Below are positions 53,083 to 60,923 of a DNA stretch of 64,000 nucleotides, piece by piece. The DNA is taken from assembly GCF_018070575.1 (NCBI RefSeq), contig NZ_JAGPXN010000009.1, forward strand, positions 62,001 to 126,000. Reading direction: 5' to 3'. The first letter of the stretch is position 1. Each line of letters begins with the position of its first letter. The DNA is from Micromonospora sp. C31 (GTDB lineage Bacteria > Actinomycetota > Actinomycetes > Mycobacteriales > Micromonosporaceae). Made by a program: the position numbers and the translations under genes. Under the pieces are notes generated by a model. That model saw only the letters and a list, made by a program, of their open reading frames with translations. It ran no database searches and was not told where the DNA came from.

Positions 53083-53478
53083 ATGGCCACCTGGGAGGAC
53101 GTCCGCCGCATCGCGTTGGGTCTGCCGGAGACGGGCGAGCACCCGTCCTACCAGGGGGCGCCGGCGTGGAAGGTCCGCGACCGGTCGTTCGTCTGGGAGC
53201 GACCGCTGCGCCGCGCCGACCTCGACGCCCTGGGGGCGGCGGCCCCCGACGGCCCGATCCTCGGCGTACGGGTGCCGGACCTGGGCGCGAAGGAGGCGCT
53301 GCTCGCCGACGATCCGGCCGTCTACTTCACCGTCCCGCACCTCGACGGCTATCCGGCGGTGCTGGTCCGGCTGGACCGGGTCGACCCCGACGAGCTGGCC
53401 GAGCTGGTCGTCGAGGCGTGGCAGGACCGGGCGCCGAAGCGGCTCGCGGCGGCCTACCGGGCGGGGCGGCAGGCGTAG
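53083..53478 (+). CDS. MmcQ/YjbR-family DNA-binding-like protein
   Basis: A 131-residue YjbR-fold protein: EDVRRIALGLPETGEHPSYQ, APAWKVRDRSFVWERPLRR, AVYFTVPHLDGYPAVLVRLD and DELAELVVEAWQDRAPKRLA. The CyaY-like fold is often annotated as DNA-binding, but the function is unknown. The last 152 nt overlap the 3' end of a convergent MFS gene. Confidence 0.88.
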   Translation: MATWEDVRRIALGLPETGEHPSYQGAPAWKVRDRSFVWERPLRRADLDALGAAAPDGPILGVRVPDLGAKEALLADDPAVYFTVPHLDGYPAVLVRLDRVDPDELAELVVEAWQDRAPKRLAAAYRAGRQA

Positions 53479-54736
53479 GCCGGCTCCCCGGAGCGGCGGG
53501 CGGCCCGCTCGGGAGGTCGCGCAGCACCTCCGGCGGCCCGGCCGCCGAGCGCCGCCTCCTCCACCGCCGAGCGCTCGGCCTCTCGCCGCTTCGGGTGCGG
53601 TGGGCCGCGCCGACTGCGGTGGCGAGGCAGATCACGGCGGCCGCGATGAGCGTCAGGCGGTCGCCGAGGTGGACGGCGGCGGAGCCGAGCGGGATCGCCA
53701 GCGCGACGGGGCCGAACATCGCGGTGTTGGCGGTGCCGGACACCCGGCCGAGCATCGCTGTCGGCGTGTGTGTCTGCACCGCGGTCACCGCCGCGACCAG
53801 GGCCCATGGCAGGCCGATGCCGGCGACGACCGAGGCGGCGACCGTGCCCGACCACCAGGGCAGGCAGCGCACCAGGCAGCTCACGGCGAAGAGCGCCGTG
53901 CCGGCGACGCCCACGGTGACCGGGCTCCACCGCGCGATGAGCCGGCCGACGACGAGGCCGCCGACGACGGACCCGGCCCCCTGTGCGCTGAGCAGCACGC
54001 CGAGAAACGTCGTCGGTAGGCCCAACTCCCTGGTGACGATCGCGTAGTTGGCGGCGGTGGTGAAGCCGGACATGGCGATCGACACGGCGGCGAGCACGAC
54101 GGTGACGCGCAGCGCCCTCTGTGCGAGCAGGACGGCGAGCCCCGCGCGCACGCCGCGAGGCCGATCAGCCGGCCGGGCCGGTGGCATCCGCTTCAGTCGT
54201 AGAGCCGCGTACAGGACGGCACCCAGGACCGGCATCGCCGCGCTGAGCAGGACGACAGCGTGGCCCCCGCGCCACGCGTAGAGGCCTGCGCCGACCAGGG
54301 GCGCCACGAGTTTCATGCCCTCCTGGGCGCTCGAACGCCAGCCGTTGACGCCGCCGAGTTCCGTGGGCGACAGCGCGGAGGGCAGCAACGCCGTCTCGCC
54401 CGCGTCGATCAGCACGTAGCTGAGGCCGTAGGCGCAAGCCACCAGGAAGATCAGCCACGTCTGGCCCGGTCCCCGCACCGTGAGGAGACTGAGCAGAACG
54501 ATGGACAAGGCGAGGTTGACGGCAATGACCAGCGGTCGCCTCGGCGCCCGGTCGAGCAGGCCTCCCAGCCAGGGGCCGCCGAGAACCGGGGCGTACACGC
54601 AGAGCCCGGCGAGGGCCGCGAGGCTGGCGGAACCTGTGAGGTCGAGGATCCAGATCCCGGCGACCAGTGACATGGCGCTGCTGCCGAAGCCCGACAGCAG
54701 CGATATCGCTATGAACAGCGCGGGGTTGCGGCGCAC
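53327..54736 (-). CDS. MFS efflux transporter with extended tail
   Basis: A 469-residue 12-span transporter. The core (residues ~1-390) starts LFIAISLLSGFGSSAMSLVA and includes LGGPWLGGLLDRAPRRPLVI and YVLIDAGETALLPSALSPTE. After GAAHRTRSGERPS the last ~80 residues are Arg/Pro/Ala-rich and antisense to the convergent MmcQ gene, suggesting loss of the original stop. GGAGG lies 4 nt before the GTG. An adjacent HTH gene and two operators mark it as regulated efflux. Confidence 0.85.
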   Translation of the reverse strand: MRRNPALFIAISLLSGFGSSAMSLVAGIWILDLTGSASLAALAGLCVYAPVLGGPWLGGLLDRAPRRPLVIAVNLALSIVLLSLLTVRGPGQTWLIFLVACAYGLSYVLIDAGETALLPSALSPTELGGVNGWRSSAQEGMKLVAPLVGAGLYAWRGGHAVVLLSAAMPVLGAVLYAALRLKRMPPARPADRPRGVRAGLAVLLAQRALRVTVVLAAVSIAMSGFTTAANYAIVTRELGLPTTFLGVLLSAQGAGSVVGGLVVGRLIARWSPVTVGVAGTALFAVSCLVRCLPWWSGTVAASVVAGIGLPWALVAAVTAVQTHTPTAMLGRVSGTANTAMFGPVALAIPLGSAAVHLGDRLTLIAAAVICLATAVGAAHRTRSGERPSARRWRRRRSAAGPPEVLRDLPSGPPAAPGSRPTPAAPPGRPPRAASAPGPATPRRPARPARRGRPGPAGPAPPDSRRGAGR

Positions 54737-54809
54737 GAGGCCTCCAGGTTGAGCCGTGGTGACTCAGATCCTCAGCCTTGAGCGGAGCACAGACAATACT
54801 GTCGGTGCT

Positions 54810-54828
54810 TGTCAATGTGTCGTTGACA
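54810..54828. promoter_or_regulatory. Operator 1 of the HTH regulator (before the MFS pump)
   Basis: TGTCAATGTGTCGTTGACA: 6-bp perfect arms around 7 nt. It overlaps the stop of the HTH gene and lies about 75 nt upstream of the MFS start, just upstream of a TATTGT -10-like hexamer on the minus strand (54801-54796). Confidence 0.75.
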
Positions 54829-55294
54829 GCAGGTCGTCCAAGCTCGTCGCGACAGCCCGTACCGGCACCGGCAACCGTCCGCCTCCCGCGTCGGCCAGAT
54901 CGGCCGCGAGGAGCGAGGCCAGCGCGTACAGCGCGCCCGGATCGGCGTCGAGGGCCACCTCGGCGGTCTTCCTCACGAGGGCCGCCCGCCGGAACCGCGC
55001 GTCCCACCGCCGGTCCGCGTCGATCAACCGGCGGAGGTCGAAGACGGCACTGCGTATCGCCGCGATCCGGGTCGAGTACCCGAGGTCCCGCTCCTGCCGC
55101 CGCGACCGCCGCGCGGCCGCCAGGCGCTGCCGGCGCTGCTCCGCGGCCTGCCGACTGCCCAGGCCGAGCGCGGCGGCGATCTGAACCCACGTCGCACCCA
55201 GGTGACGGGCGCGGTCGATCAGCTCCAGCTCCCGCTCGTCCAACCGCGCGCGGTCGGCCGCGACAGTGGACAGCTGGCTCAGCTCGGGCGTCAC
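54812..55294 (-). CDS. Small HTH repressor-like regulator
   Basis: A 160-residue protein. The helix-turn-helix (ELIDRARHLGATWVQIAAAL then GLGSRQAAEQRRQRL, residues ~25-60) is followed by an Arg-rich stretch and a helical C-terminal domain (AVFDLRRLIDADRRW, ALYALASLLAADLAD). The HTH resembles the W-x-x-I-A-x-x-L-G type seen in small actinobacterial regulators. The GTG at 55294 lies 6 nt after TAGCGT, itself inside operator 2, so the gene is probably leaderless and autorepressed. The MFS pump is the likely target. Confidence 0.82.
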   Translation of the reverse strand: MTPELSQLSTVAADRARLDERELELIDRARHLGATWVQIAAALGLGSRQAAEQRRQRLAAARRSRRQERDLGYSTRIAAIRSAVFDLRRLIDADRRWDARFRRAALVRKTAEVALDADPGALYALASLLAADLADAGGGRLPVPVRAVATSLDDLLSTTH

Positions 55295-55295
55295 G

Positions 55296-55314
55296 TGTCA
55301 ACGCTACATTGACA
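55296..55314. promoter_or_regulatory. Operator 2, overlapping the regulator's own -10
   Basis: On the minus strand it reads TGTCAATGTAGCGTTGACA, matching operator 1 at 17 of 19 positions. It contains the -10 hexamer TAGCGT (55306-55301) and ends 2 nt before the GTG start. Confidence 0.8.
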
Positions 55315-55414
55315 GGCGGACAGCGCGTCACCCGTGACAGCCCAGCACCAAAATCCAACCGTCCGCACCGTTCCACCGCTCCGACCGACCCTTCTCCGGT
55401 GTCCGGACGTCGGC

Positions 55415-55420
55415 TAGCGT
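55415..55420 (+). promoter_or_regulatory. -10 element for leaderless SGNH gene
   Basis: TAGCGT, 6 nt before the ATG at 55427, no ribosome site. Confidence 0.65.
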
Positions 55421-55426
55421 GCCGGC

Positions 55427-56116
55427 ATGCCATCGACGTTGACCGAAGCGACGGATCCGTGGTGCCTGCGCGACGGGGAGAGCGCGGCGCTGCTGAACGA
55501 CCACCCGTGGCGGCGCTTCGCGGTGCTCGGCGACAGCGTGGCCGAAGGGCTCTGCGAGCCCGCCGACGGCTATCCCGACGTGCAGTGGGCCGACCGGATC
55601 GCCACCGAGCTGCGGGCCGTCCGGCCGGAGCTGGCGTACCTCAACCTGGGCCTGCGGGGGCTGCGGGCGCACGAGGTGCGCGCCGCCCAGCTCGCCCCGG
55701 CGCTGGCGTTCCGCCCCGACCTGGCGCTCGTGGTCTGCGGCGGCAACGACGCCTTCGGGCGGGGGTACGACGCGGACGCGGTCGACGCGGAGCTGACCGC
55801 GATGGTCGGGGCGCTCCAGGCCGCCGGGGCGGACGTGATCACCGTCGGCATGTTCGACGTGTCGCTCAGCCCGGCCGTGCCCGAGCGGCACCGCGCCGGC
55901 CTCGGCGAACGGATGCGTCGGCTCTCCGCGCGCACCGGGGCGCTCGCGGAGCGGCTCGGCACCCTGCACGTGCGGCTCACCGACCACCCACTCACCGCCG
56001 AGGCGTCGATGTACAGCAGCGACGGCCGGCACGGCAGCGCCCGCAGCGACGCGGTGGCCGCCGCCGAGACGGTCCGCCGCCTCGGCGCACACCTCAGGGG
56101 CCGGCAACCGCAGTGA
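55427..56116 (+). CDS. Cytoplasmic SGNH/GDSL hydrolase
   Basis: A 229-residue SGNH hydrolase without signal peptide. Block I is FAVLGDSVAEG, block III is VVCGGNDAFGRG, and the catalytic His is in SSDGRHGSARSD. Members hydrolyse small esters or acyl groups; the substrate is unknown. The leaderless-type promoter fixes the ATG start. Confidence 0.85.
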   Translation: MPSTLTEATDPWCLRDGESAALLNDHPWRRFAVLGDSVAEGLCEPADGYPDVQWADRIATELRAVRPELAYLNLGLRGLRAHEVRAAQLAPALAFRPDLALVVCGGNDAFGRGYDADAVDAELTAMVGALQAAGADVITVGMFDVSLSPAVPERHRAGLGERMRRLSARTGALAERLGTLHVRLTDHPLTAEASMYSSDGRHGSARSDAVAAAETVRRLGAHLRGRQPQ

Positions 56117-56493
56117 CCGGTCGATGATGAACGCCGCCCAGCCACCTGGTGGGCACGCGGGCGTACCTCCTGGTCGCTGACGTGCCGCGGCGGGCAGGAC
56201 GACGGGCCGCCCCGTCACGGCACCCGACGGGCCGACACCGTGCGGGCCGACGAGCCCGAAGATCTCGCCATCGTCCACGCTCGACGACACTTCGGCGGCG
56301 GCCACCTGTCGCCGACGGCCCGGCGAGCATCTTCGGCAAGCTGCGTCTGCCCCCGTCCTCCGACGACAGCCGCCGCGTCCTCGCCGTCCTCGCCCACCGC
56401 AACGATGCCGGAACCCGCTCGCTCCGCCCCGGAGCCGCCACCGCACGCCCCGACGCCCGCGGCCCTCGCCACCACCGACCCCGGCGGTACGGC
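56117..56493. other. Gene-free stretch with an ABC-ATPase remnant
   Basis: About 375 bp between an SGNH gene and a convergent phosphotransferase-type gene. Apart from the Walker A remnant near 56220-56305 it shows no credible coding frame or hairpin. Confidence 0.5.
56220..56305 (-). pseudogene. Remnant of an ABC-transporter ATPase (Walker A region)
   Basis: The minus strand reads EVSSSVDDGEIFGLVGPHGV and then GPSG. This matches the DGEIFGLLGPNGAGKTT opening of drug-exporter ABC ATPases, but the Walker A Lys-Thr-Thr is lost and no downstream ATPase follows in any frame. I infer a decayed fragment. Confidence 0.5.
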
Positions 56494-57492
56494 TCAGACA
56501 AGCTGGCTCAACGTCCGGTCGACGTTGTGCTCGACGATGGCGAGCATGAAGGCCCGGTCGGGGAAGTCGCCGTCGAGCAGGCGTAGCGGGCCCGCCACCA
56601 GGGACAGGTGTAGCGCGAGCCGGTAGAGACGCAACCGGTCCTCGTCGAGTCCCTCCATCGCGAGCGCGGGCCAGCCGTCACCGAAGCGCAGTTCGAGGAA
56701 GGCATGCTCCCACTCCACGTCGAGGAACACCGCACCCTCGATGTCGATGAGCACCGGGCGGTCCTGGTCGTCGACGAGCACATGGTCCGGACCGAGTTCA
56801 CCGTGGATCAGGCCGTAGCGGGAACGGGGCGCCACGGCGGCGTACCGCTCGGCCAGTGCCACGGCGAGCCGGTCCCGCGCGGCGGCGATCCGCTCGACCC
56901 GGGCCGCGGCCTCGGCCAGGTCGTCGAGCGCCCGATCGAGGATGATCCGCTGCACCGGCCGGCCCCCTGCCGGCCCCGGGCGGCCGGATGCCGGGCGGTC
57001 GAGCCCCGGGCGACCGTACCGGTCGCGACTGCGGGAGTGCATGGCCCGCACGGCGTCGCCGAGCCGTGCCAGCACCACCCCTGCCCGTCGCGGATCGCGG
57101 CGGCGCAGGTCCTGCAGGTTGCCGCCCTGGACGTCCTCCACCACCGCCACCTCGCCGGGCAGCAGGCCTGCGGTGGGCGCGAGCAGCAGCCCGGGCACCC
57201 GCACCCCGGCGGCGACGAACTCCCGGTGCGCCGCCGCGAAGAGCCCCGCCCCGGTGGCGTGCCCGAACGGGTCGTCGGATGCCGGTGCCGCCTGCACCGG
57301 CCAGTAGTCCTCCGCCGGATGCCACACGTAGGCGATTCCGGTGGACCCGTCTTCCAGGGCCAGCCGGTAGACGCCCTTCTTCGTGCCGCCGGTCAGCCGC
57401 TGAGCCGAGACCAGCGCCTGCCCCCGCCCGAACGCCGCCCACGCCACCGGCCGCAACTCGTCGACCGTCAGCCCCACCCGTGTCCCGTCCAC
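56494..57492 (-). CDS. Phosphotransferase-family (APH-like) kinase
   Basis: A 332-residue aminoglycoside-phosphotransferase-like protein. The N-lobe has LTGGTKKGVYRLALEDGSTG. The catalytic loop is YGLIHGELGPDHVLVDDQDR and the metal site VLIDIEGAVFLDVEWEHAFL. In classical APH enzymes the loop reads HGDxxxxN; here it is HGELGPDH, so Glu and His replace the usual Asp and Asn. The natural substrate is unknown. The GTG at 57492 is 6 nt after CAGGAT, a near-leaderless start. Confidence 0.82.
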   Translation of the reverse strand: MDGTRVGLTVDELRPVAWAAFGRGQALVSAQRLTGGTKKGVYRLALEDGSTGIAYVWHPAEDYWPVQAAPASDDPFGHATGAGLFAAAHREFVAAGVRVPGLLLAPTAGLLPGEVAVVEDVQGGNLQDLRRRDPRRAGVVLARLGDAVRAMHSRSRDRYGRPGLDRPASGRPGPAGGRPVQRIILDRALDDLAEAAARVERIAAARDRLAVALAERYAAVAPRSRYGLIHGELGPDHVLVDDQDRPVLIDIEGAVFLDVEWEHAFLELRFGDGWPALAMEGLDEDRLRLYRLALHLSLVAGPLRLLDGDFPDRAFMLAIVEHNVDRTLSQLV

Positions 57493-57527
57493 CCGTCGAT
57501 CCTGCCCGACCGCCCGCCGCACCCATC

Positions 57528-57563
57528 CTCGACGTTCTCGACGTGCTCGACGTTCTCGACGTT
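57528..57563. repeat. Four tandem 9-bp repeats (CTCGACGTT)
   Basis: CTCGACGTT, CTCGACGTG, CTCGACGTT, CTCGACGTT in a row, directly joined to the palindrome pair at 57564. Confidence 0.9.
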
Positions 57564-57611
57564 AGGAAGGGGCCCTTCCTATACCGGAGGCGTTAGGAAG
57601 GGGCCCTTCCT
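57564..57611. repeat. Pair of 17-bp palindromes AGGAAGGGGCCCTTCCT
   Basis: Two identical copies (57564-57580 and 57595-57611) with 8-bp arms, spaced by 31 bp within a longer direct repeat starting GTTAGGAAGGGG. The second copy touches the stop codon of the ATP-grasp-like gene. It may act as a terminator or boundary element of the hmaS operon, or be a genus-wide dispersed repeat. Confidence 0.85.
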
Positions 57612-58978
57612 TACCCCGGAGCGGGGGTTACCAGGAGGCCGGAGAGGAGGACGCCGCGGGCCAGGTTGAGCACGCCGTCGCAGCCCGGGAAGCCCGTACG
57701 GATGCAGGCGCCGGCGGCCCGGCGGCCGAACAGGTACGGGGCGATGCTGTACGGCACCTCGGCGGCGACCGTCTCGCCGGTTCCGATGTGCACGAAGTCC
57801 AGCGGGACGTCGTCGGCCTTCACGTGCTCCTGGAGGATGAAGCCGCCCCGCCCGACGGCCCGGGTGAGGCCGTCGCGCCACGCGGCGGCGTCGGTCTCCC
57901 GGCCGATCAGGACGTCCACCCCGGCGGAGCCGTCGGCCGGCTTCGCGACCAGGTCGGCCCGGTCGGCCACGGCCCGGTCGAGCAGCTCCGCCGTCAGCGA
58001 CCAGGTACGCGGCACGTACCGCCGCACCAGGTCCCGGTCCGCGGCCGGCAGCGTGTCGGCGTCCTCCCAGAGCCAGGCGAAGGTGCGCTTGTTGGCGATC
58101 AGCCAGGCCGCCGCCGACACCCACATCGGCACCGTGCCGGCCGCGAGCCCCGCCTCCAGGGCGTCCACCCCGGCGCTCGGGGTGACCCGGTTGGGCACGA
58201 AGAGCCGGAACACCCCGTCGACGGGGGCGCCGCCGGCCACCAGGCGCTTCCGGTCGTCGAGGGCGACCTGGGAGACCGGCGCGACGACCAGTTCCAGGCC
58301 GCCCGCGGCGGCCCGCTCGACCACCGGCGACAGCAGCTTGACGAACCGCTGCGGGTCGTCGAGTCCCGGGTACTCGGCGTCGAAGTCGATCAACATGGCG
58401 ACCCGGGCGCCCGCCGGCAGGCCGAGGCCGGCGCGGATCGCGGCGAACCGTCGGTCCACCGCCGAGGGCGCCGCCGCGAGGCGGACCCGGTCGGTGATGC
58501 CGTGCCGCCGGTAGAGGTCGACGAAGCGGCGCACCGTGGTGTCCGCGTCGAACGCGCCACCGAGACTGCTGTCGATGTTGTACTCGACGAAGCGCGGCAC
58601 CCCGTCGCAGAGCAGCACGTCGGGGCGGAACGCGTCCAGCAGCGCCTCGGTCAGCGGCTCGTCGTCGTCGAGCAGCCGGGTCTCGCCGTCGGCCACGTTC
58701 AGCAGCCGACGCAGCTCCCCCGCCGTGGCGGCCCGCCGCCGGCACGCCTCGAAGATCAGCTGCGCGAGCCGGTCGGAGACGGCGTTGAGCACGCCCAGCG
58801 ACGTCTCGTCCATCACCGGCGGCCGGGCCAGGCGCCACTGCTCGTTGTACGTGGCCCGGCCGTCGAAGACCTCGCGCCACGCCCCCGCCCCGGCGGCCAC
58901 CATGTCGGCGCGCACCGGTGCGGGCAGGTCGAGCCACGCGCGCGCGGCGGAGGGCCAGCGGTAGTCGACGTCGATCAC
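57611..58978 (-). CDS. ATP-grasp-like ligase, last gene of the hmaS operon
   Basis: A 455-residue protein that looks like an ATP-grasp enzyme. FVEYNIDSSLGGAFDADTTV is an early substrate region; DLVAKPADGSAGVDVLIG resembles the ATP-binding lysine strand and glycine loop; GGFILQEHVKADDVPLDFVH and EVPYSIAPYLFGRRAAGACI carry acidic and basic residues in the expected order. Such enzymes form amide or ester bonds via acyl phosphates. The GTG at 58978 lies 1 nt after the E1 beta stop. No specific family name is known to me. Confidence 0.65.
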   Translation of the reverse strand: MIDVDYRWPSAARAWLDLPAPVRADMVAAGAGAWREVFDGRATYNEQWRLARPPVMDETSLGVLNAVSDRLAQLIFEACRRRAATAGELRRLLNVADGETRLLDDDEPLTEALLDAFRPDVLLCDGVPRFVEYNIDSSLGGAFDADTTVRRFVDLYRRHGITDRVRLAAAPSAVDRRFAAIRAGLGLPAGARVAMLIDFDAEYPGLDDPQRFVKLLSPVVERAAAGGLELVVAPVSQVALDDRKRLVAGGAPVDGVFRLFVPNRVTPSAGVDALEAGLAAGTVPMWVSAAAWLIANKRTFAWLWEDADTLPAADRDLVRRYVPRTWSLTAELLDRAVADRADLVAKPADGSAGVDVLIGRETDAAAWRDGLTRAVGRGGFILQEHVKADDVPLDFVHIGTGETVAAEVPYSIAPYLFGRRAAGACIRTGFPGCDGVLNLARGVLLSGLLVTPAPG

Positions 58979-58979
58979 T

Positions 58980-59951
58980 TCATCCGTCCTTCATGACGTG
59001 TCGGATGGCGGTCCGTAGCTGCTCGCGGCTGGGCTGCACGGCCCGGTCCAGCGCCGGGGCGAACGGCAGCACCGCACCGTCGGGGCGGGTGACCCGCCGT
59101 GGCGGCGCGACCAGTCGTACCCGCTCGACCACGGTCGAAATGATCTCCCCGGCGATGCCGCAGGAGCGGTTGGAGTCGTCCACCACCACCAGCCGCCCGG
59201 TGCGCGCCACCGACCCGGCGAGCGCCTCCCAGTCGAACGGGTAGAGCGTGCGGGGGTCGAACACCTCCACCGACACCTCGTCGGCCAGTTCCTCGGCGAC
59301 GGCGAGGGCGTCGTGCACCAGGTGCCCGACCGCGACCACGGTCACGTCGTCGCCGCGCCGGTGCAGCCGGGCCCGGCCCAGCGGTACCGGCGCGAGCGCG
59401 GCGAGGTCGACGTCGGCGCGTACGTCCAGCGCCCCGGCGGGGGCGAAGAGCACCACCGGGTCGTCGCACCGCACGGCCGACACGAGCAGGCCGTACGCGT
59501 CGGCCGGGGTGGCCGGCACGACCGTGGTCACCCCGACGTGGGCGAAGAGGCTGTACGGGTGGTCGGAGTGCTGCCCCGCCCAGCCCGTACGGGAGCCGGA
59601 GCCCGGCACCAGGTAGGTGACGGGCACCGCGCACTGCCCGCCGGTCATCAGCGGGAACTTGTGCGCGTGGTTGACGATCTGCTCGAAGACCAGGAACAGC
59701 AGCGACGGGATCTGGAATTCGACCACGGGCCGCATCCCGGCCAGGGCCGCGCCGGTGGCGAAGCTGGTGAACGCCTGCTCCGACAGCGGGGTGTCGAGCA
59801 CCCGCTCGGGGCCGAAGCGCTTGAAGAGCCCGGCGGTGACGTTCGAGGCGGCCACCCGGATGTCCTCGCCGAGCAGGAACACCGACTCGTCGCGGGCCAG
59901 CTCGTCGGCCAAGGCCCGGGTGAGCGCCCTGCGGTAGGACAGTCGGGGCAT
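58980..59951 (-). CDS. 2-oxoacid dehydrogenase E1 beta (second copy, pathway-specific)
   Basis: A 323-residue E1 beta/transketolase-central subunit: SVFLLGEDIRVAASNVTAGL, RVLDTPLSEQAFTSFATGAA, VEFQIPSLLFLVFEQIVNHA and VPGSGSRTGWAGQHSDHPYS. It differs clearly from the BkdB protein in this window and resembles acetoin- or phenylpyruvate-dehydrogenase-type subunits. The ATG directly follows the E1 alpha TAG. No E2 or E3 accompanies it, so it may act as a TPP decarboxylase or ligase or borrow BkdC. Confidence 0.88.
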   Translation of the reverse strand: MPRLSYRRALTRALADELARDESVFLLGEDIRVAASNVTAGLFKRFGPERVLDTPLSEQAFTSFATGAALAGMRPVVEFQIPSLLFLVFEQIVNHAHKFPLMTGGQCAVPVTYLVPGSGSRTGWAGQHSDHPYSLFAHVGVTTVVPATPADAYGLLVSAVRCDDPVVLFAPAGALDVRADVDLAALAPVPLGRARLHRRGDDVTVVAVGHLVHDALAVAEELADEVSVEVFDPRTLYPFDWEALAGSVARTGRLVVVDDSNRSCGIAGEIISTVVERVRLVAPPRRVTRPDGAVLPFAPALDRAVQPSREQLRTAIRHVMKDG

Positions 59952-60923
59952 CTAGCCACCTCCGGTGCGCGCGGTCAGGCCGCTGGCGTACAGGTGCGCG
60001 AGGGCGTCGGCCGGGTCCGGCTCGGCGCCGGCGAGCGCGAACTGCACGGCCCCCGCCAACACCGCCTCCACCTCGGCGTCCACGTCGGCGCGTACGGGGG
60101 CGGGCAGCCGGTCGCCCTGGATGTCCACGGGATCGCGGGACCGGCCCCGGGCCACCTCCTCGGGCGGGCGGTAGTCGAGACGTACCGCGTGCTCGAAGGT
60201 GTGGTGGGCGTCGAAGCGGTAGGTCAGCGCCTCGATCAGCTCGGGGCCGCCGCCGGCACGCATCCGGTCGACGGCGGCGCTCGCGGCGTCGCGTACCGCC
60301 TCGGGGTCCTGGCCGTCGACGACGGCGGCCGGGATGCCGAAGGCGGCGGCGCGGCCGGGGATGCTGCCGGCGACCGCGCCCGCGACGGGCATGGTGGTGG
60401 CGTAGCCGTTGTTCTCGCAGACGAACAGCACCGGCACCCGCCACAGCGCCGCCAGGTTGAACGCCTCCAGCAGCATCCCCTCGTTGACCGCGCCGTCGCC
60501 GAAGAAGCTCACCCCGACGGTGTCGTCGCCGCGCCGGCGCCGCGCCCACACCGCGCCGGTGACGATCGCCCCGGACGCCCCGACGATGGCGTTCGCGCCG
60601 AGCACGCCGACGCCGAAGTCGGCGGCGTGCATGGAGCCGCCCCGGCCGGCGTTGAGGCCGGTGACCCGGCCGCACAGCTCGGCCAGCATGCGGGCCGGGT
60701 CGGCGCCCTTGGCGAGCACGTGCCCGTGCCCCCGGTGGGTGCCGGCGACCACGTCGTCGACACCCAGGGCCGCGCACACCCCGGCGGCGATCCCCTCCTG
60801 CCCTAGGTACGGGTGGATGCCGCCGACGACGTGCCCGGAGCGCACCAGCTCGATGGCCCGCTCCTCGAACCGGCGGATCAGCCGGACCATCCGGTAGAGC
60901 CGGACCGGGTCGGCGCCCGTCAC
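59952..60923 (-). CDS. 2-oxoacid dehydrogenase E1 alpha (second copy, pathway-specific)
   Basis: A 323-residue TPP-dependent E1 alpha. The TPP motif runs from [20 protein letters not shown] to CENNGYA. Other features are [30 protein letters not shown] and [17 protein letters not shown], which are acetoin-dehydrogenase-like. The GTG at 60923 overlaps the upstream stop by 4 nt. In the pristinamycin phenylglycine pathway a similar E1 pair (PglB/PglC) acts on phenylpyruvate, a useful precedent for an aromatic 2-oxoacid here. Confidence 0.89.
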   Translation of the reverse strand: MTGADPVRLYRMVRLIRRFEERAIELVRSGHVVGGIHPYLGQEGIAAGVCAALGVDDVVAGTHRGHGHVLAKGADPARMLAELCGRVTGLNAGRGGSMHAADFGVGVLGANAIVGASGAIVTGAVWARRRRGDDTVGVSFFGDGAVNEGMLLEAFNLAALWRVPVLFVCENNGYATTMPVAGAVAGSIPGRAAAFGIPAAVVDGQDPEAVRDAASAAVDRMRAGGGPELIEALTYRFDAHHTFEHAVRLDYRPPEEVARGRSRDPVDIQGDRLPAPVRADVDAEVEAVLAGAVQFALAGAEPDPADALAHLYASGLTARTGGG

